Of a stretch of 12,999 nt of DNA, positions 1-7,499 are shown piece after piece; within the stretch, counting starts at the first letter, position 1; each line of letters starts with the position of its first letter. The notes beneath the pieces are model-generated. The model did no database searches and was not told the origin of the DNA. It saw nothing but the letters and a program-made list of their open reading frames with translations. Source of the DNA: CAYGTS01 sp964352905 (lineage in GTDB: Bacteria; Pseudomonadota; Gammaproteobacteria; JAHCLG01); the NCBI GenBank assembly GCA_964352905.1, contig CAYGTS010000072.1, forward strand, positions 1 to 12,999, written 5' to 3'. A program made the position numbers and the translations under genes.

Positions 1-62
1 ATATCTCCTTCAATCTTGCACGCTTCTTACGCTAATTTGAGGGGATCGGTGAGGTCTAATAC

Positions 63-86
63 ATGAATATATTGAAGAATGGGTAA
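63..86 (+). other. possible 7-codon leader ORF coupled to the next gene
   Basis: ATG at 63 opens a seven-codon frame (MNILKNG) whose TAA overlaps the ATG of the 195-residue gene as TAATG. A GAGG at 51-54 lies 8 nt before this ATG, a better ribosome binding site than anything in front of the ATG at 86 (only GAAGAA-like purines). Ribosomes may load at the leader and reinitiate at 86. Alternatives are chance, or an old frameshift that cut off the true N-terminus. An in-frame TAA at 57-59 precedes the leader. Confidence 0.25.
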
Positions 87-673
87 TGCAGCAGCATACA
101 GAAGAAGATGATGAAGTAGAAGAAGAAGAAGAAGATGATGATGAAGTAAATAACCTATATGATGCTTTTACCGCTAGATACCGCGAATTAGAAAACGCCG
201 AGAATATTATAATGCAAGAGGGGGAGGAATTATCCGAAAATTTCATTACGTTAATTCATAATTTTTGTGAGAATCAAGAGGCAGACCAAGCTGATCTTGA
301 ACAGTTTGTTTATACAGAAGTTTCGCATATGCTTCTTGGTTATGCAGAAAATAAATACAGTGACTTTTCCCAGATCCCAGATGAAATGGCGAAGATTTAT
401 AACGAGTTAGAATGCAGTGATGAAATGGTAGCAAAAGAGTATACTCAGTTGAGAGATAGTATGGAAAACATTGTAAGTCTTGCCCGAGAAAGTCTTCGCT
501 ATGGCTTGGAAGTTGTTGACGAGCACGTTCATCTTTCATCCATCGCATGCTTAAAACAGGCTTTGCAGACTAGTGCTTTGGCAGACAATAGTCTGATAGA
601 GTTAGAGGATCTTAAAGATGCATTCGCAGAAAAAGCGCGCGCAAGCAGATCTGAAGCACCGAGACCAAGGTGA
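86..673 (+). CDS. hypothetical acidic, mostly helical protein
   Basis: I do not recognise this 195-residue protein. Its first 21 residues are almost all Asp and Glu (runs EEDDEVEEEEE and DDDEV), encoded by GAA/GAT trinucleotide repeats. The rest is rich in Glu, Leu and Ala with heptad-like spacing, as expected for helices or coiled coil. It has no signal peptide and no membrane segment, so it is probably cytosolic or an exported effector. Near the C-terminus an acidic stretch (IELEDLKD) is followed by a basic tail ending in EAPRPR. Acidic C-terminal patches occur in some Dot/Icm substrates of Legionella and Coxiella, but that is only a hint here. ATG at 86 is the only usual start after the in-frame TGA at 50-52. 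It stands alone; the next genes are on the other strand. The continuous frame and biased composition support a real gene of unknown function. Confidence 0.6.
   Translation: MQQHTEEDDEVEEEEEDDDEVNNLYDAFTARYRELENAENIIMQEGEELSENFITLIHNFCENQEADQADLEQFVYTEVSHMLLGYAENKYSDFSQIPDEMAKIYNELECSDEMVAKEYTQLRDSMENIVSLARESLRYGLEVVDEHVHLSSIACLKQALQTSALADNSLIELEDLKDAFAEKARASRSEAPRPR
101..146 (+). repeat. GAA/GAT trinucleotide repeat tract inside a gene
   Basis: This tract is made almost entirely of GAA, GAT and GTA triplets and contains five consecutive GAA units at about 119-133. It encodes the acidic run near the N-terminus of the 195-residue protein. Changes in copy number would alter the length of the acidic tail in steps of one residue without breaking the frame. 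Confidence 0.7.
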
Positions 674-676
674 GTA

Positions 677-695
677 GCGGTTAATTTTTAACTGC
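677..695 (+). terminator. small hairpin just after the acidic-protein gene
   Basis: GCGGTTAA and TTAACTGC form an 8-bp stem (one G-T pair) around a TTT loop, starting 4 nt after the stop at 673. The T run is in the loop and the following bases (CATCCTGTC) are not a U tract, so this is not a standard intrinsic terminator. It may stabilise the mRNA 3' end or be chance. Confidence 0.2.
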
Positions 696-719
696 CATCC
701 TGTCTTGTGCGTGCATAGG

Positions 720-983
720 TTACAGGTGACAAAAGAGTTTTAAATAAGGACCAAAAAAGCCTTTCACATGCATTGCTTCACAAGTTGTTGCTGCAGGTTG
801 TTGGCCGATACTATGAGGCATGTCAGTACCACTAATGCTACCTGTATAGGGATTATTAGTTAAGCAATCCGCTGCGGCACCAGGGACCAAGTTACTTTTA
901 GTCAATGCAATTGGATTATTTTGATCCGCTGCTACAAGCCCAGTCCAACAATAGCATAAGTCATCTTGTGAAAAATAAAAATT
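720..983 (-). pseudogene. orphan Cys-rich reading frame without start, probable gene remnant
   Basis: Reading leftwards from 983 there are 87 sense codons to the TAA at 722-720, directly downstream of miaB on the same strand. The peptide looks protein-like (DDLCYCWTGLVAADQNNP near its start, PGAAADCLTNNPYTG in the middle, FFGPYLKLFCHL at the end) and has five cysteines. It has no ATG in frame near its beginning; the first plausible start is TTG at 905, which would leave 61 residues. An ATG in another frame at 968 gives only MTYAIVGLGL before a stop, so a frameshift between them is possible. I do not recognise the family. It could be the C-terminal remnant of a secreted protein gene, or a short gene with a rare start. 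Confidence 0.3.
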
Positions 984-988
984 TTAAC

Positions 989-2344
989 TCATTGATTATT
1001 AACAATCTCTTTAGTCACAATTTCGCCGCGCAATGAGTTGGTTAAGGCTTCGGTGATTGTAACGTTAACAAAATTGCCAATCATGCGCGGTTGACCGATA
1101 AAATTCACAATACGGTTGTTTTCTGTGCGTGCAGCTAATTGCTGCTGGTCTTGTTTGCGTGAATAGCCCATGACTAAAACGCGTTGCACACTGCCAATCA
1201 TCGCTTGGCTTTTTTGCATTTCGAGTTCACGTAATTTCGCTTGTAAGATGGCCAAACGTTCTTTTTTAACACTCATTGGTGTGTCGTCGGCTAAATCAGC
1301 CGCGGGTGTGCCAGGGCGTGGGCTATAGATAAAACTAAACGAATGATCAAAATCCATTTGCTCAACTAAATCCATGGTGGCTTGAAAGTCTTGATCAGTT
1401 TCACCGGGGAAACCCACAATAAAATCAGAGGATAAACTGATATCAGGCCTGATTTTGCGTAATTTGCGAATGCGAGATTTATATTCCAGTGCAGTATAAC
1501 CGCGTTTCATTAACGCTAAAATACGATCCGAGCCGCTTTGCACCGGTAAATGTAAATGATTGGCTAATTCGGGAATTTCTTTATAGGCTTGAATTAAATC
1601 ATCGGAAAAAGCAAGTGGGTGTGAGGTTGTATAACGTAACCGCTCAATACCATCGATAGTCGCAGTATAGGCTAATAAATCGGCTAAGGTTGCAATGCCA
1701 CCATCGTGTTTTTTGCCACGGTAATCATTAACGTTTTGGCCCAGAAAATTAATTTCGCGCACACCTTGTTCAGCTAACGCCACGCATTCTGCCAGTACGT
1801 CATCTAACGGGCGTGAAATTTCTTCACCGCGGGTATAAGGCACCACGCAATAACTGCAATACTTACTGCAACCTTCCATAATCGAAACAAAGGCACTCGG
1901 GCCATCGGCTTTGGGGGTAGGCAAGCAATCAAATTTTTCAATTTCAGGAAAGCTAATATCTACCACCGATTTTTTTTGTTGTTTAACATCAGACAACATT
2001 TGCGGTAAGCGGTGTAGAGTTTGCGGGCCAAATACCATATCAACATACGGCGCGCGTTGCAGAATATTGTCACCTTCTTGTGAGGCAACACAGCCCCCCA
2101 CACCGATCACGATATGTGGTTTAGCGGCCTTAAGCTTACGCCAACGGCCTAATTCAGAAAACACTTTCTCTTGGGCTTTTTCCCTGATAGAACAGGTATT
2201 TAACAATAAAATATCAGCCTGCAGCGGATCATCCGTTAGCATCACTTGGTGCGAATCGCGTAAGACATCAAGCATTTTCGATGAATCGTATTCATTCATC
2301 TGACAGCCCTGGGTCTTGATATAAATTTTTTGAATCGTTGCCAT
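989..2344 (-). CDS. miaB: tRNA-2-methylthio-N6-dimethylallyladenosine synthase MiaB
   Basis: This radical-SAM methylthiotransferase converts i6A to ms2i6A at position 37 of tRNAs that read UNN codons. All parts of the family are visible in 451 residues. The N-terminal UPF0004 domain carries the three ligands of the auxiliary 4Fe-4S cluster (Cys14, Cys51, Cys85). The radical SAM domain has its cluster motif at Cys159-x3-Cys163-x2-Cys166 within MEGCSKYCSYCVVPYTRG. A C-terminal TRAM RNA-binding region covers roughly 380-445. The length is close to E. coli MiaB (474). The ATG at 2344 is followed directly by the conserved KIYIKTQGCQMNEYDS segment, so the start is sound although no clear Shine-Dalgarno sequence precedes it. 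In E. coli miaB leads ybeZ-ybeY-lnt, but here it is alone and its 3' neighbour is only a gene remnant. The gene looks intact and functional. Confidence 0.97.
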   Translation of the reverse strand: MATIQKIYIKTQGCQMNEYDSSKMLDVLRDSHQVMLTDDPLQADILLLNTCSIREKAQEKVFSELGRWRKLKAAKPHIVIGVGGCVASQEGDNILQRAPYVDMVFGPQTLHRLPQMLSDVKQQKKSVVDISFPEIEKFDCLPTPKADGPSAFVSIMEGCSKYCSYCVVPYTRGEEISRPLDDVLAECVALAEQGVREINFLGQNVNDYRGKKHDGGIATLADLLAYTATIDGIERLRYTTSHPLAFSDDLIQAYKEIPELANHLHLPVQSGSDRILALMKRGYTALEYKSRIRKLRKIRPDISLSSDFIVGFPGETDQDFQATMDLVEQMDFDHSFSFIYSPRPGTPAADLADDTPMSVKKERLAILQAKLRELEMQKSQAMIGSVQRVLVMGYSRKQDQQQLAARTENNRIVNFIGQPRMIGNFVNVTITEALTNSLRGEIVTKEIVNNQ

Positions 2345-2424
2345 GGTTTGATCTGTATATTGATAATTGATAAAGGCGTGTATTTTACCTGAATCTAGTG
2401 CAGTGGGCTAGGATGGATTTTGTT

Positions 2425-2522
2425 CAGTAATTCTCGCTGTAGCTTGGAACGGCCATATTTGGGCAATCTCGCGTTAAATCTGACCGTTCTTGGGTAATTC
2501 AGCATTACCTCGGGAATTGCTG
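2425..2522. mobile_element. MITE-like repeat, full-length copy A
   Basis: This 98-bp element lies between the MFS gene and miaB. Its ends are imperfect inverted repeats, CAGTAATTCTCG on the left and CGGGAATTGCTG on the right (reverse complement CAGCAATTCCCG). Internally GAACGG (2447-2452) can pair with CCGTTC (2484-2489), so the whole is a loose palindrome. It is flanked directly by 9-bp near-identical repeats, GATTTTGTT (2416-2424) and GATTTTATT (2523-2531), which fit a target-site duplication. Its first 52 bp match 12948-12999 at 44 of 52 positions without gaps, and its last 47 bp match 11946-11992 at 37 of 47. It encodes nothing. It ends 80 bp before the miaB ATG and could affect miaB transcription. 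Confidence 0.75.
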
Positions 2523-2571
2523 GATTTTATTTTGCAGCGAGTCACTCAACATCACGCATGTGAATGACTGA

Positions 2572-3897
2572 TTACGTATACACTTCGCTGCTCAACTGCG
2601 CGCGCAAGCTTGCGGTATTCAAGGACTCTTCAGAGCTGCTCATACGACAGTGGGTTTCATGCAAAAAGGGCAACAGTAGCAACGACAACACAAAGCATAA
2701 TGGAATGCTTAGCAATGCCATTTGATAAGTATGAGCACTGTAAATGCGAATACCCGCCTCAAAGCCACCTTGCCAAAACAAATCAAGCAAGTAGCCAATT
2801 AAAGCTTGCAAGATGGCCGTGCCCAGCATGGTTAGCATGTTAGCAAAACCAAATGTGGTGGCGGTAATATTGTTGGGGGTGATTTCTCGTACTATTGCAA
2901 ATACCAGTAAAAAGCTGCTGGCAAAAAAACCAAATAAAAATAAATAACTGGCGAGGAAATAATAGGAAATTGTTGGTTTGAATAGCACAATACTAATGCT
3001 AACGCAGGCACCTACGCTACCGAGTAATAATGGTTGGCGGCGTTTACCGATATAATTAGAAAACGCGCTCCAGAGTGGGCTGCCCAGCGCGCAGCCTAAA
3101 TAAATCAATGAAATTAAGCCAGCACTATCGGTTTTTGATAAACCACAATTACGCATTAAAAAGGGCACACCCCACAATGCAGCAAAGGCAGGTAGCGGCG
3201 CAAACACTAAACCAGTATAGAGTGTGGCGATGGTAATTTTGCGGTTTTTAATTAACGTTTTCAAATTAGTAAAACAGGAAACCGGTTTACTTTGTGGTGC
3301 TAGTGCGGGTTTTTGCTCTTCTTTTACTAGAAATAATAACAATAAGGTTAGTATTACACCAGCAATGGAAAATAGCATCATGGTAAAGCGCCAGCCAACA
3401 GCATCGACTAAAAAGGCCAAAGGTGCTTGGCCAAAAGTGGCGCCCAGCATGCCAATCATGATCATGAGACCAACTAAAATCGCAAAGCGTTGTACGGGGA
3501 ACCAGCTTGATGCCACTTTTAAACAACCAATCGCAGCGCAAGCTGAGCCTAAGCCAATTAATAAACGGCCTAATGCGGCAATGGCAATATGGTGCGCAAG
3601 CCCAAAAATAAGAACACCAAGGGTACAAGTGAATGCAGCAGTGGTTAATAATTTACGTGGCCCGAAGCGATCGAGCAAAATACCCACTGGAACTTGCATG
3701 CTTGCATACGCATAAAAATAAATCGCGGCAAGATAGCCAAGCCCACTGGCATTTAAATGAAAGGCATGCATGATATTAGAGCCCATGACGCTGGGTGAGA
3801 CTTGAATTAAGCAATCATAAAAATAAAAAAATGCAGCAATGATCCACATTGCCCATAAGGCCAGAGGGGGTAATGTTTGGTTATTTTTTTGCATCAT
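2572..3897 (-). CDS. MFS (major facilitator) transporter, inner membrane
   Basis: This is a 441-residue polytopic membrane protein with about 12 hydrophobic segments in two halves, separated by a hydrophilic loop near residues 195-215. Motif A of the superfamily is clear between the second and third segments (Gly72-ILLDRFGPRK82). The opening region, with YFYDCLIQVSPSVM and then YFYAYASMQVPVG, is typical of a set of MFS permeases frequent in Legionella and Coxiella. The substrate cannot be read from sequence; relatives are often labelled as sugar-acid, phthalate-like or amino-acid carriers. ATG at 3897 is preceded by AAGGA about 10 nt upstream, while the second ATG is too far from it to be preferred. 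The gene appears to be its own transcription unit, with a long non-coding gap upstream and a MITE-like repeat downstream. No frameshift or missing segment is seen. Confidence 0.9.
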   Translation of the reverse strand: MMQKNNQTLPPLALWAMWIIAAFFYFYDCLIQVSPSVMGSNIMHAFHLNASGLGYLAAIYFYAYASMQVPVGILLDRFGPRKLLTTAAFTCTLGVLIFGLAHHIAIAALGRLLIGLGSACAAIGCLKVASSWFPVQRFAILVGLMIMIGMLGATFGQAPLAFLVDAVGWRFTMMLFSIAGVILTLLLLFLVKEEQKPALAPQSKPVSCFTNLKTLIKNRKITIATLYTGLVFAPLPAFAALWGVPFLMRNCGLSKTDSAGLISLIYLGCALGSPLWSAFSNYIGKRRQPLLLGSVGACVSISIVLFKPTISYYFLASYLFLFGFFASSFLLVFAIVREITPNNITATTFGFANMLTMLGTAILQALIGYLLDLFWQGGFEAGIRIYSAHTYQMALLSIPLCFVLSLLLLPFLHETHCRMSSSEESLNTASLRAQLSSEVYT

Positions 3898-3924
3898 GCT
3901 TTTATGTTCCTTGTATAAAACTAA

Positions 3925-4096
3925 ACTGCGTCATTGCGAGGAGCGTGGCACACGAAGCAATCCAGGGAAAGGATCTTCGATTTTTCAAAATTTAGAGCAT
4001 TTGCTAGTTGGGCCACTGTCCTTTCAAGCATTACTTTTAATCTTTTGTTCAAAGCCACTTGCTGCTGGAGTGATTTACTTCGTTCTCAATGACAGT
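3925..4096. repeat. palindromic interspersed repeat with GTCATTG ends
   Basis: The non-coding gap 3898-4248 contains this 172-bp segment. The left arm reads ACTGCGTCATTGCGAGGAGCG and continues to GAAGCAATCCAG. The right arm, read on the other strand from 4096, is ACTGTCATTGAGAACGAAG and continues to CACTCCAG. The two arms are therefore imperfect inverted repeats. The left arm closely resembles the GTCATTGCGAGGAGC...GAAGCAATC motif I know as a common repetitive element in many bacterial genomes. No convincing open frame or target-site duplication is present. I see no second copy in this window. The upstream region of the MFS gene (promoter side) is directly next to it. Confidence 0.55.
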
Positions 4097-4139
4097 AATT
4101 TCATGCGCCTCATCTTACGCTAAGACCACAGCCAACGCG

Positions 4140-4162
4140 GTGAGAGATCTCTCACTCTTTTT
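4140..4162 (+). terminator. perfect palindrome followed by T run
   Basis: GTGAGAGATCTCTCAC is a perfect 16-bp palindrome (6-bp stem around GATC) followed by TCTTTTT. The shape is that of a Rho-independent terminator reading rightwards. No plus-strand gene precedes it, and on the minus strand, where gatB ends about 90 bp away at 4249, the palindrome is followed by CGCGTTGG rather than a T run. It may stop antisense transcription, work poorly for gatB, or be a protein-binding site. Confidence 0.35.
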
Positions 4163-4248
4163 GCCAGCCTGGGATGAAAACTTTAAACGAAATTAACTTA
4201 AATGAAAATAGCATTGCGATTATTCATGCAGAAAAAAATTAAAATTGA

Positions 4249-5688
4249 TCATTTTTTGGCTAATTTCTCTAATAACAGTTCATTCACTATTTGCGGATTG
4301 GCTTTACCCTTGCTCGCTTTCATAATTTGTCCCACAAAATAACCCAATAATTTTTCATTACCTTCACGGTATTGCGTCACTTGTTGTAGATTATTGTTTA
4401 ATATTTCATCAATAATGGTATTTAGTTGCGTAGTATCAGAAATCTGTGTTAAACCTTGCGCTGCAATAATCGCAGTAACATCTTTTTCACCTTGCCATAA
4501 TTTTTCAAAAATATTTTTAGCAATTTTTCCTGAAATCGTATTATCAGCAATTTTGTTTAATAATTGCGCTAAATTTTCTGCTGTAATGGGAGATTGTGCA
4601 ATGGTTAATTCATGTTTATTTAGCGCAGCTGAAAGATCGCCAATAATCCAATTCGCAACTATTTTGGCATTGGCTGAACATTGTTTGGCCACGTCTTCAA
4701 AATAAGCGGCGATTTTTTGATCAGCAATTAAACAATCGGCATCGTATTCGCTTAATTGATATTGCGTAATAAAACGTTGATATTTCGCGGTAGGTAACTC
4801 TGGTAAGGTTTTGCGAATGGCATCAATTTGTGTTTGTTCCACGATAATCGGTAATAGATCCGGATCGGGAAAGTAACGATAATCATTTGCTTCTTCTTTA
4901 CTGCGCATGCTGCGGGTTTGATTAAGATCAGCATCATAAAGACGCGTTTCTTGCACCACCTTACCACCTGATTCAATAATATCAATTTGGCGTGCAATTT
5001 CATAATCGATCGCCTTTTCAATAAAGCGAAACGAATTAACATTTTTAATTTCAGTGCGCGTACCCAGTTTTTTTTCACCTGTAGGACGAATTGAAACATT
5101 CGCATCGCAACGAAAAGAACCTTCTTGCATATTGCCATCGCAAATTTCTAAGTAACGTACCAAACTGTGTAATTTTTTTAAATAAGCAACAGCTTGTTTA
5201 GCATTTTCAATCACTGGTGTGGTGACTATTTCAATTAACGGCGTACCAGCACGATTTAAATCAACACCGGTTAAATTTTGTAATGCAAGATGAGTTGATT
5301 TACCTGCATCTTCTTCTAAATGTGCGCGCGCAATCGTAATGCGTTTAGTGCGTTGATCTTCGAGCTCAATATCTAAATAACCATCATGCACGATCGGTAA
5401 ATCGAGTTGGCTGATTTGATAGCCTTTCGGTAAATCCGGATAAAAATAATTTTTGCGAGCAAACACAGTATGTTTAGCAATAGTCGCATTGATCGCTAAC
5501 CCCAATTTAATTGCCATGTTGATAGCTTGTTCGTTCACAACCGGTAATACGCCAGGATAGCCTAAATCAATAGCGCAAGCTTGGTGATTAGGCAAAGCGC
5601 CATAAGCATTGGCGGCACCTGAAAATAATTTACTGTTGGTTTGTAATCTGACGTGGACTTCTAGCCCAATCACTGATTCATACTGCAT
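4249..5688 (-). CDS. gatB: Asp-tRNA(Asn)/Glu-tRNA(Gln) amidotransferase subunit B
   Basis: GatB is the kinase-like subunit of GatCAB. It binds misacylated Glu-tRNA(Gln) or Asp-tRNA(Asn), activates the side-chain carboxylate with ATP and passes it to ammonia released by GatA. Family hallmarks are the start MQYESVIGLEVHVRL, the stretch ARKNYFYPDLPKGYQISQ, then RPTGEKKLGTRTEIKNVNS and YRYFPDPDL. A helical tail domain ends in GKANPQIVNELLLEKLAKK and is the YqeY-like tRNA-binding end. The frame is open to a GTG at 5700 right after the gatA stop (483 residues). I prefer the ATG at 5688 (479 residues) because it matches where relatives begin and has GTGAG 7 nt upstream, while the GTG has no ribosome binding site. 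It is the last gene of gatC-gatA-gatB. Nothing is missing. Confidence 0.96.
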   Translation of the reverse strand: MQYESVIGLEVHVRLQTNSKLFSGAANAYGALPNHQACAIDLGYPGVLPVVNEQAINMAIKLGLAINATIAKHTVFARKNYFYPDLPKGYQISQLDLPIVHDGYLDIELEDQRTKRITIARAHLEEDAGKSTHLALQNLTGVDLNRAGTPLIEIVTTPVIENAKQAVAYLKKLHSLVRYLEICDGNMQEGSFRCDANVSIRPTGEKKLGTRTEIKNVNSFRFIEKAIDYEIARQIDIIESGGKVVQETRLYDADLNQTRSMRSKEEANDYRYFPDPDLLPIIVEQTQIDAIRKTLPELPTAKYQRFITQYQLSEYDADCLIADQKIAAYFEDVAKQCSANAKIVANWIIGDLSAALNKHELTIAQSPITAENLAQLLNKIADNTISGKIAKNIFEKLWQGEKDVTAIIAAQGLTQISDTTQLNTIIDEILNNNLQQVTQYREGNEKLLGYFVGQIMKASKGKANPQIVNELLLEKLAKK

Positions 5689-5700
5689 GCTGTTACTCAC

Positions 5701-7155
5701 TTATTGAAATTGCGTGGGAACGCGCTGATGCCAATCAGTATTTTGTTGATAAAGATGGGCAATGTTTAATAATTTTTGCTCAGCAAAGTAATTGCCAATT
5801 AATTGCAAGCCAACGGGTAAATTCTTGCTAAAACCACACGGTACTGAAATAGCAGGTAAGCCGGCTAAATTAATGGCAATCGTATAAATATCACTGTGAT
5901 ACATCGAGACGGGATTATTCGTTTTACTGCCTAAGTCAAACGCCGTGGTTGGCGTTGCTGGGCTGATAATGACATCAACTTGTTGCAAGGCTTGTTTAAA
6001 ATCCTCACAAATTAAGCGGCGAATTTTTTGTGCTTTCACATAATACGCATCATAATATCCAGCGGATAAGGCATAAGTGCCAAGCATGATGCGTCGCTTT
6101 ACTTCATCGCCAAACGCCTCCCCTCGACTGCGTTGATAAAGATCATTTAAATCACGCGGGTTTTCACAACGATAGCCATAGCGCACACCATCAAAGCGCG
6201 CTAAATTACTCGAAGCTTCGGCTGGTGCTAAAATATAATAAGCAGGCGTTGATAACATGGCATGCGGTAAGTGAATATCAACAAATTCTGCGCCACATTT
6301 TTTTAACACAAGCATGGCTTCTTCAATTTTCTTGGCAACATCATGATCCAGTGATTTTCCAAAACATTCTGTGGCAATGCCAATTTTTAAGCCTTTAATG
6401 GGATTGTTTAAATCCACTGTGTAATCAGGCACGGGGTGATTAACGCTGGTTGAATCTTTTTCATCAAAGCCTGCTAAGACATTCATTGCATAAGCTAAAT
6501 CTTCGGCGCTCGCAGCCATGGGCCCGGCTTGATCGAGGCTTGAAGCAAAGGCAATCATGCCATAACGTGAGACACGGCCATAAGTGGGTTTTAAACCGGA
6601 AACACCACACATTGCTGCGGGTTGGCGAATGGAACCGCCCGTATCAGTGGCAGTGGCTAAAGGCGTTAAACGCGCTGTAACGGCTGCCGCTGAGCCGCCG
6701 GATGATCCGCCAGGAATTTTTAGTGGATCCCACGGATTCGTGACAGGGCCATAAAAACTATTTTCATTGGATGAACCCATGGCAAATTCATCCATATTTA
6801 ATTTGCCTAGCATCACCATGCCGGCTTGATGGCCGTTAGCGACTAACGTGGCATCGTAAGGTGCAATGAAATTATCCAACATTTTTGAGCCGCAACTGCT
6901 TTTAATACCTTCTGTGCAAAAAATATCTTTATGCGCAATCGGGATCCCGGTTAAAGGGTGTGCGTGATCGCTGGCTAAACGTTGATCAGCTTGCTGCGCT
7001 TGCTTTAGCGCTTGTTCTTCACAAATCGTAATAAAACTGTTTTGCGCAGGATTAAATTGTTTTATACGATCTAAAAAATGCTGTGTGAGTTCAGTTGCGC
7101 TAAAAGTTTTAGCCCGTAGTTGCTGGATTAATTGCGAAATAGAATAGGAATGCAT
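5701..7155 (-). CDS. gatA: Asp-tRNA(Asn)/Glu-tRNA(Gln) amidotransferase subunit A
   Basis: GatA is the glutaminase subunit: it hydrolyses glutamine and sends ammonia through the complex to GatB. The 484-residue protein shows the amidase signature fold with a complete Ser-cisSer-Lys triad. Lys76 lies in GIPIAHKDIF, cis-Ser151 in IPGGSSGGSAAAV, and nucleophile Ser175 in TDTGGSIRQPAA; these are three less than the S. aureus numbering (79, 154, 178). ATG at 7155 has AAGGAT a few bases upstream, in the 14-nt gap after the gatC stop. The stop is followed almost at once by gatB, so transcription and probably translation are coupled. Length and motifs are normal. Confidence 0.97.
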   Translation of the reverse strand: MHSYSISQLIQQLRAKTFSATELTQHFLDRIKQFNPAQNSFITICEEQALKQAQQADQRLASDHAHPLTGIPIAHKDIFCTEGIKSSCGSKMLDNFIAPYDATLVANGHQAGMVMLGKLNMDEFAMGSSNENSFYGPVTNPWDPLKIPGGSSGGSAAAVTARLTPLATATDTGGSIRQPAAMCGVSGLKPTYGRVSRYGMIAFASSLDQAGPMAASAEDLAYAMNVLAGFDEKDSTSVNHPVPDYTVDLNNPIKGLKIGIATECFGKSLDHDVAKKIEEAMLVLKKCGAEFVDIHLPHAMLSTPAYYILAPAEASSNLARFDGVRYGYRCENPRDLNDLYQRSRGEAFGDEVKRRIMLGTYALSAGYYDAYYVKAQKIRRLICEDFKQALQQVDVIISPATPTTAFDLGSKTNNPVSMYHSDIYTIAINLAGLPAISVPCGFSKNLPVGLQLIGNYFAEQKLLNIAHLYQQNTDWHQRVPTQFQ

Positions 7156-7169
7156 GGTGGATCCTTTTA

Positions 7170-7457
7170 TTATTCGATAACTTGAGGCACTAAAAATAAA
7201 TCATCAGCTTGCTGCGGCGCTAAGGCTAAAAATTGCTGATGCTGATCCGTTTCCGTCACGCTATCGGCGCGCAAACGTTGCACTTGATCAAGCGGGTGAT
7301 ACAGGGGAGCGACATTGCTGGTATCCACTTCATTCATATGCTCTACAAGTGTTAAAATATTGGTTAACTTTTCGGCAAACAGCGTTATTTCGTCATCGGT
7401 GATACTTAAGCGTGCTAGATGAGCAATTTGTTTGATATCATCATTGCTTACTTTCAT
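7170..7457 (-). CDS. gatC: Asp-tRNA(Asn)/Glu-tRNA(Gln) amidotransferase subunit C
   Basis: GatC is a small scaffold that wraps around GatA and GatB and holds the complex together. From the ATG at 7457 it has 95 residues, the usual size. It begins MKVSNDDIKQIAHLARLSI, the conserved opening helix, and contains the NEVDTSNVAPLYHP segment typical of the family and a C-terminal DDLFLVPQVIE. The frame extends to an ATG at 7469 and a TTG at 7478. I chose 7457 because GGAA lies 6 nt upstream and relatives start at this helix. It is the first gene of the gatCAB operon and faces ribD across a gap of about 66 bp. Confidence 0.93.
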   Translation of the reverse strand: MKVSNDDIKQIAHLARLSITDDEITLFAEKLTNILTLVEHMNEVDTSNVAPLYHPLDQVQRLRADSVTETDQHQQFLALAPQQADDLFLVPQVIE

Positions 7458-7471
7458 GTGCGGTTCCATTA

Positions 7472-7499
7472 TTATCAATTTTGGGTTGGCAATTATAAC
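7472..7499 (+). promoter_or_regulatory. possible ribD operon promoter
   Basis: TTATCA (7472-7477) and TATAAC (7494-7499) are 16 bp apart on the plus strand, overlapping the gatC promoter on the other strand. The start point would be near 7506, leaving a leader of fewer than 20 nt. There is no room for, and no sign of, an FMN riboswitch. The -35 match is weak (4 of 6). Confidence 0.3.

Noticed and set aside
10..246. Minus-strand frame rich in serine opposite the acidic tract
   Set aside because: The poly-Ser is simply the complement of the GAA/GAT repeat in the plus-strand gene. It has no ribosome binding site and no other protein-like feature.
1911..2303. Plus-strand frame inside miaB
   Set aside because: It is the antisense shadow of a well-conserved coding region and its translation resembles nothing known to me.
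2541..2568. Hairpin after the MFS gene as an intrinsic terminator
   Set aside because: An 8-bp stem with a bulged extension can form, but on the minus strand it is followed by TCGCTGCAAAA and not a T run.
3839..4123. Plus-strand frame over the MFS start and palindromic repeat
   Set aside because: It starts inside the MFS gene on the other strand, has no ribosome binding site, and its sequence is that of the repeat element, not a known protein.
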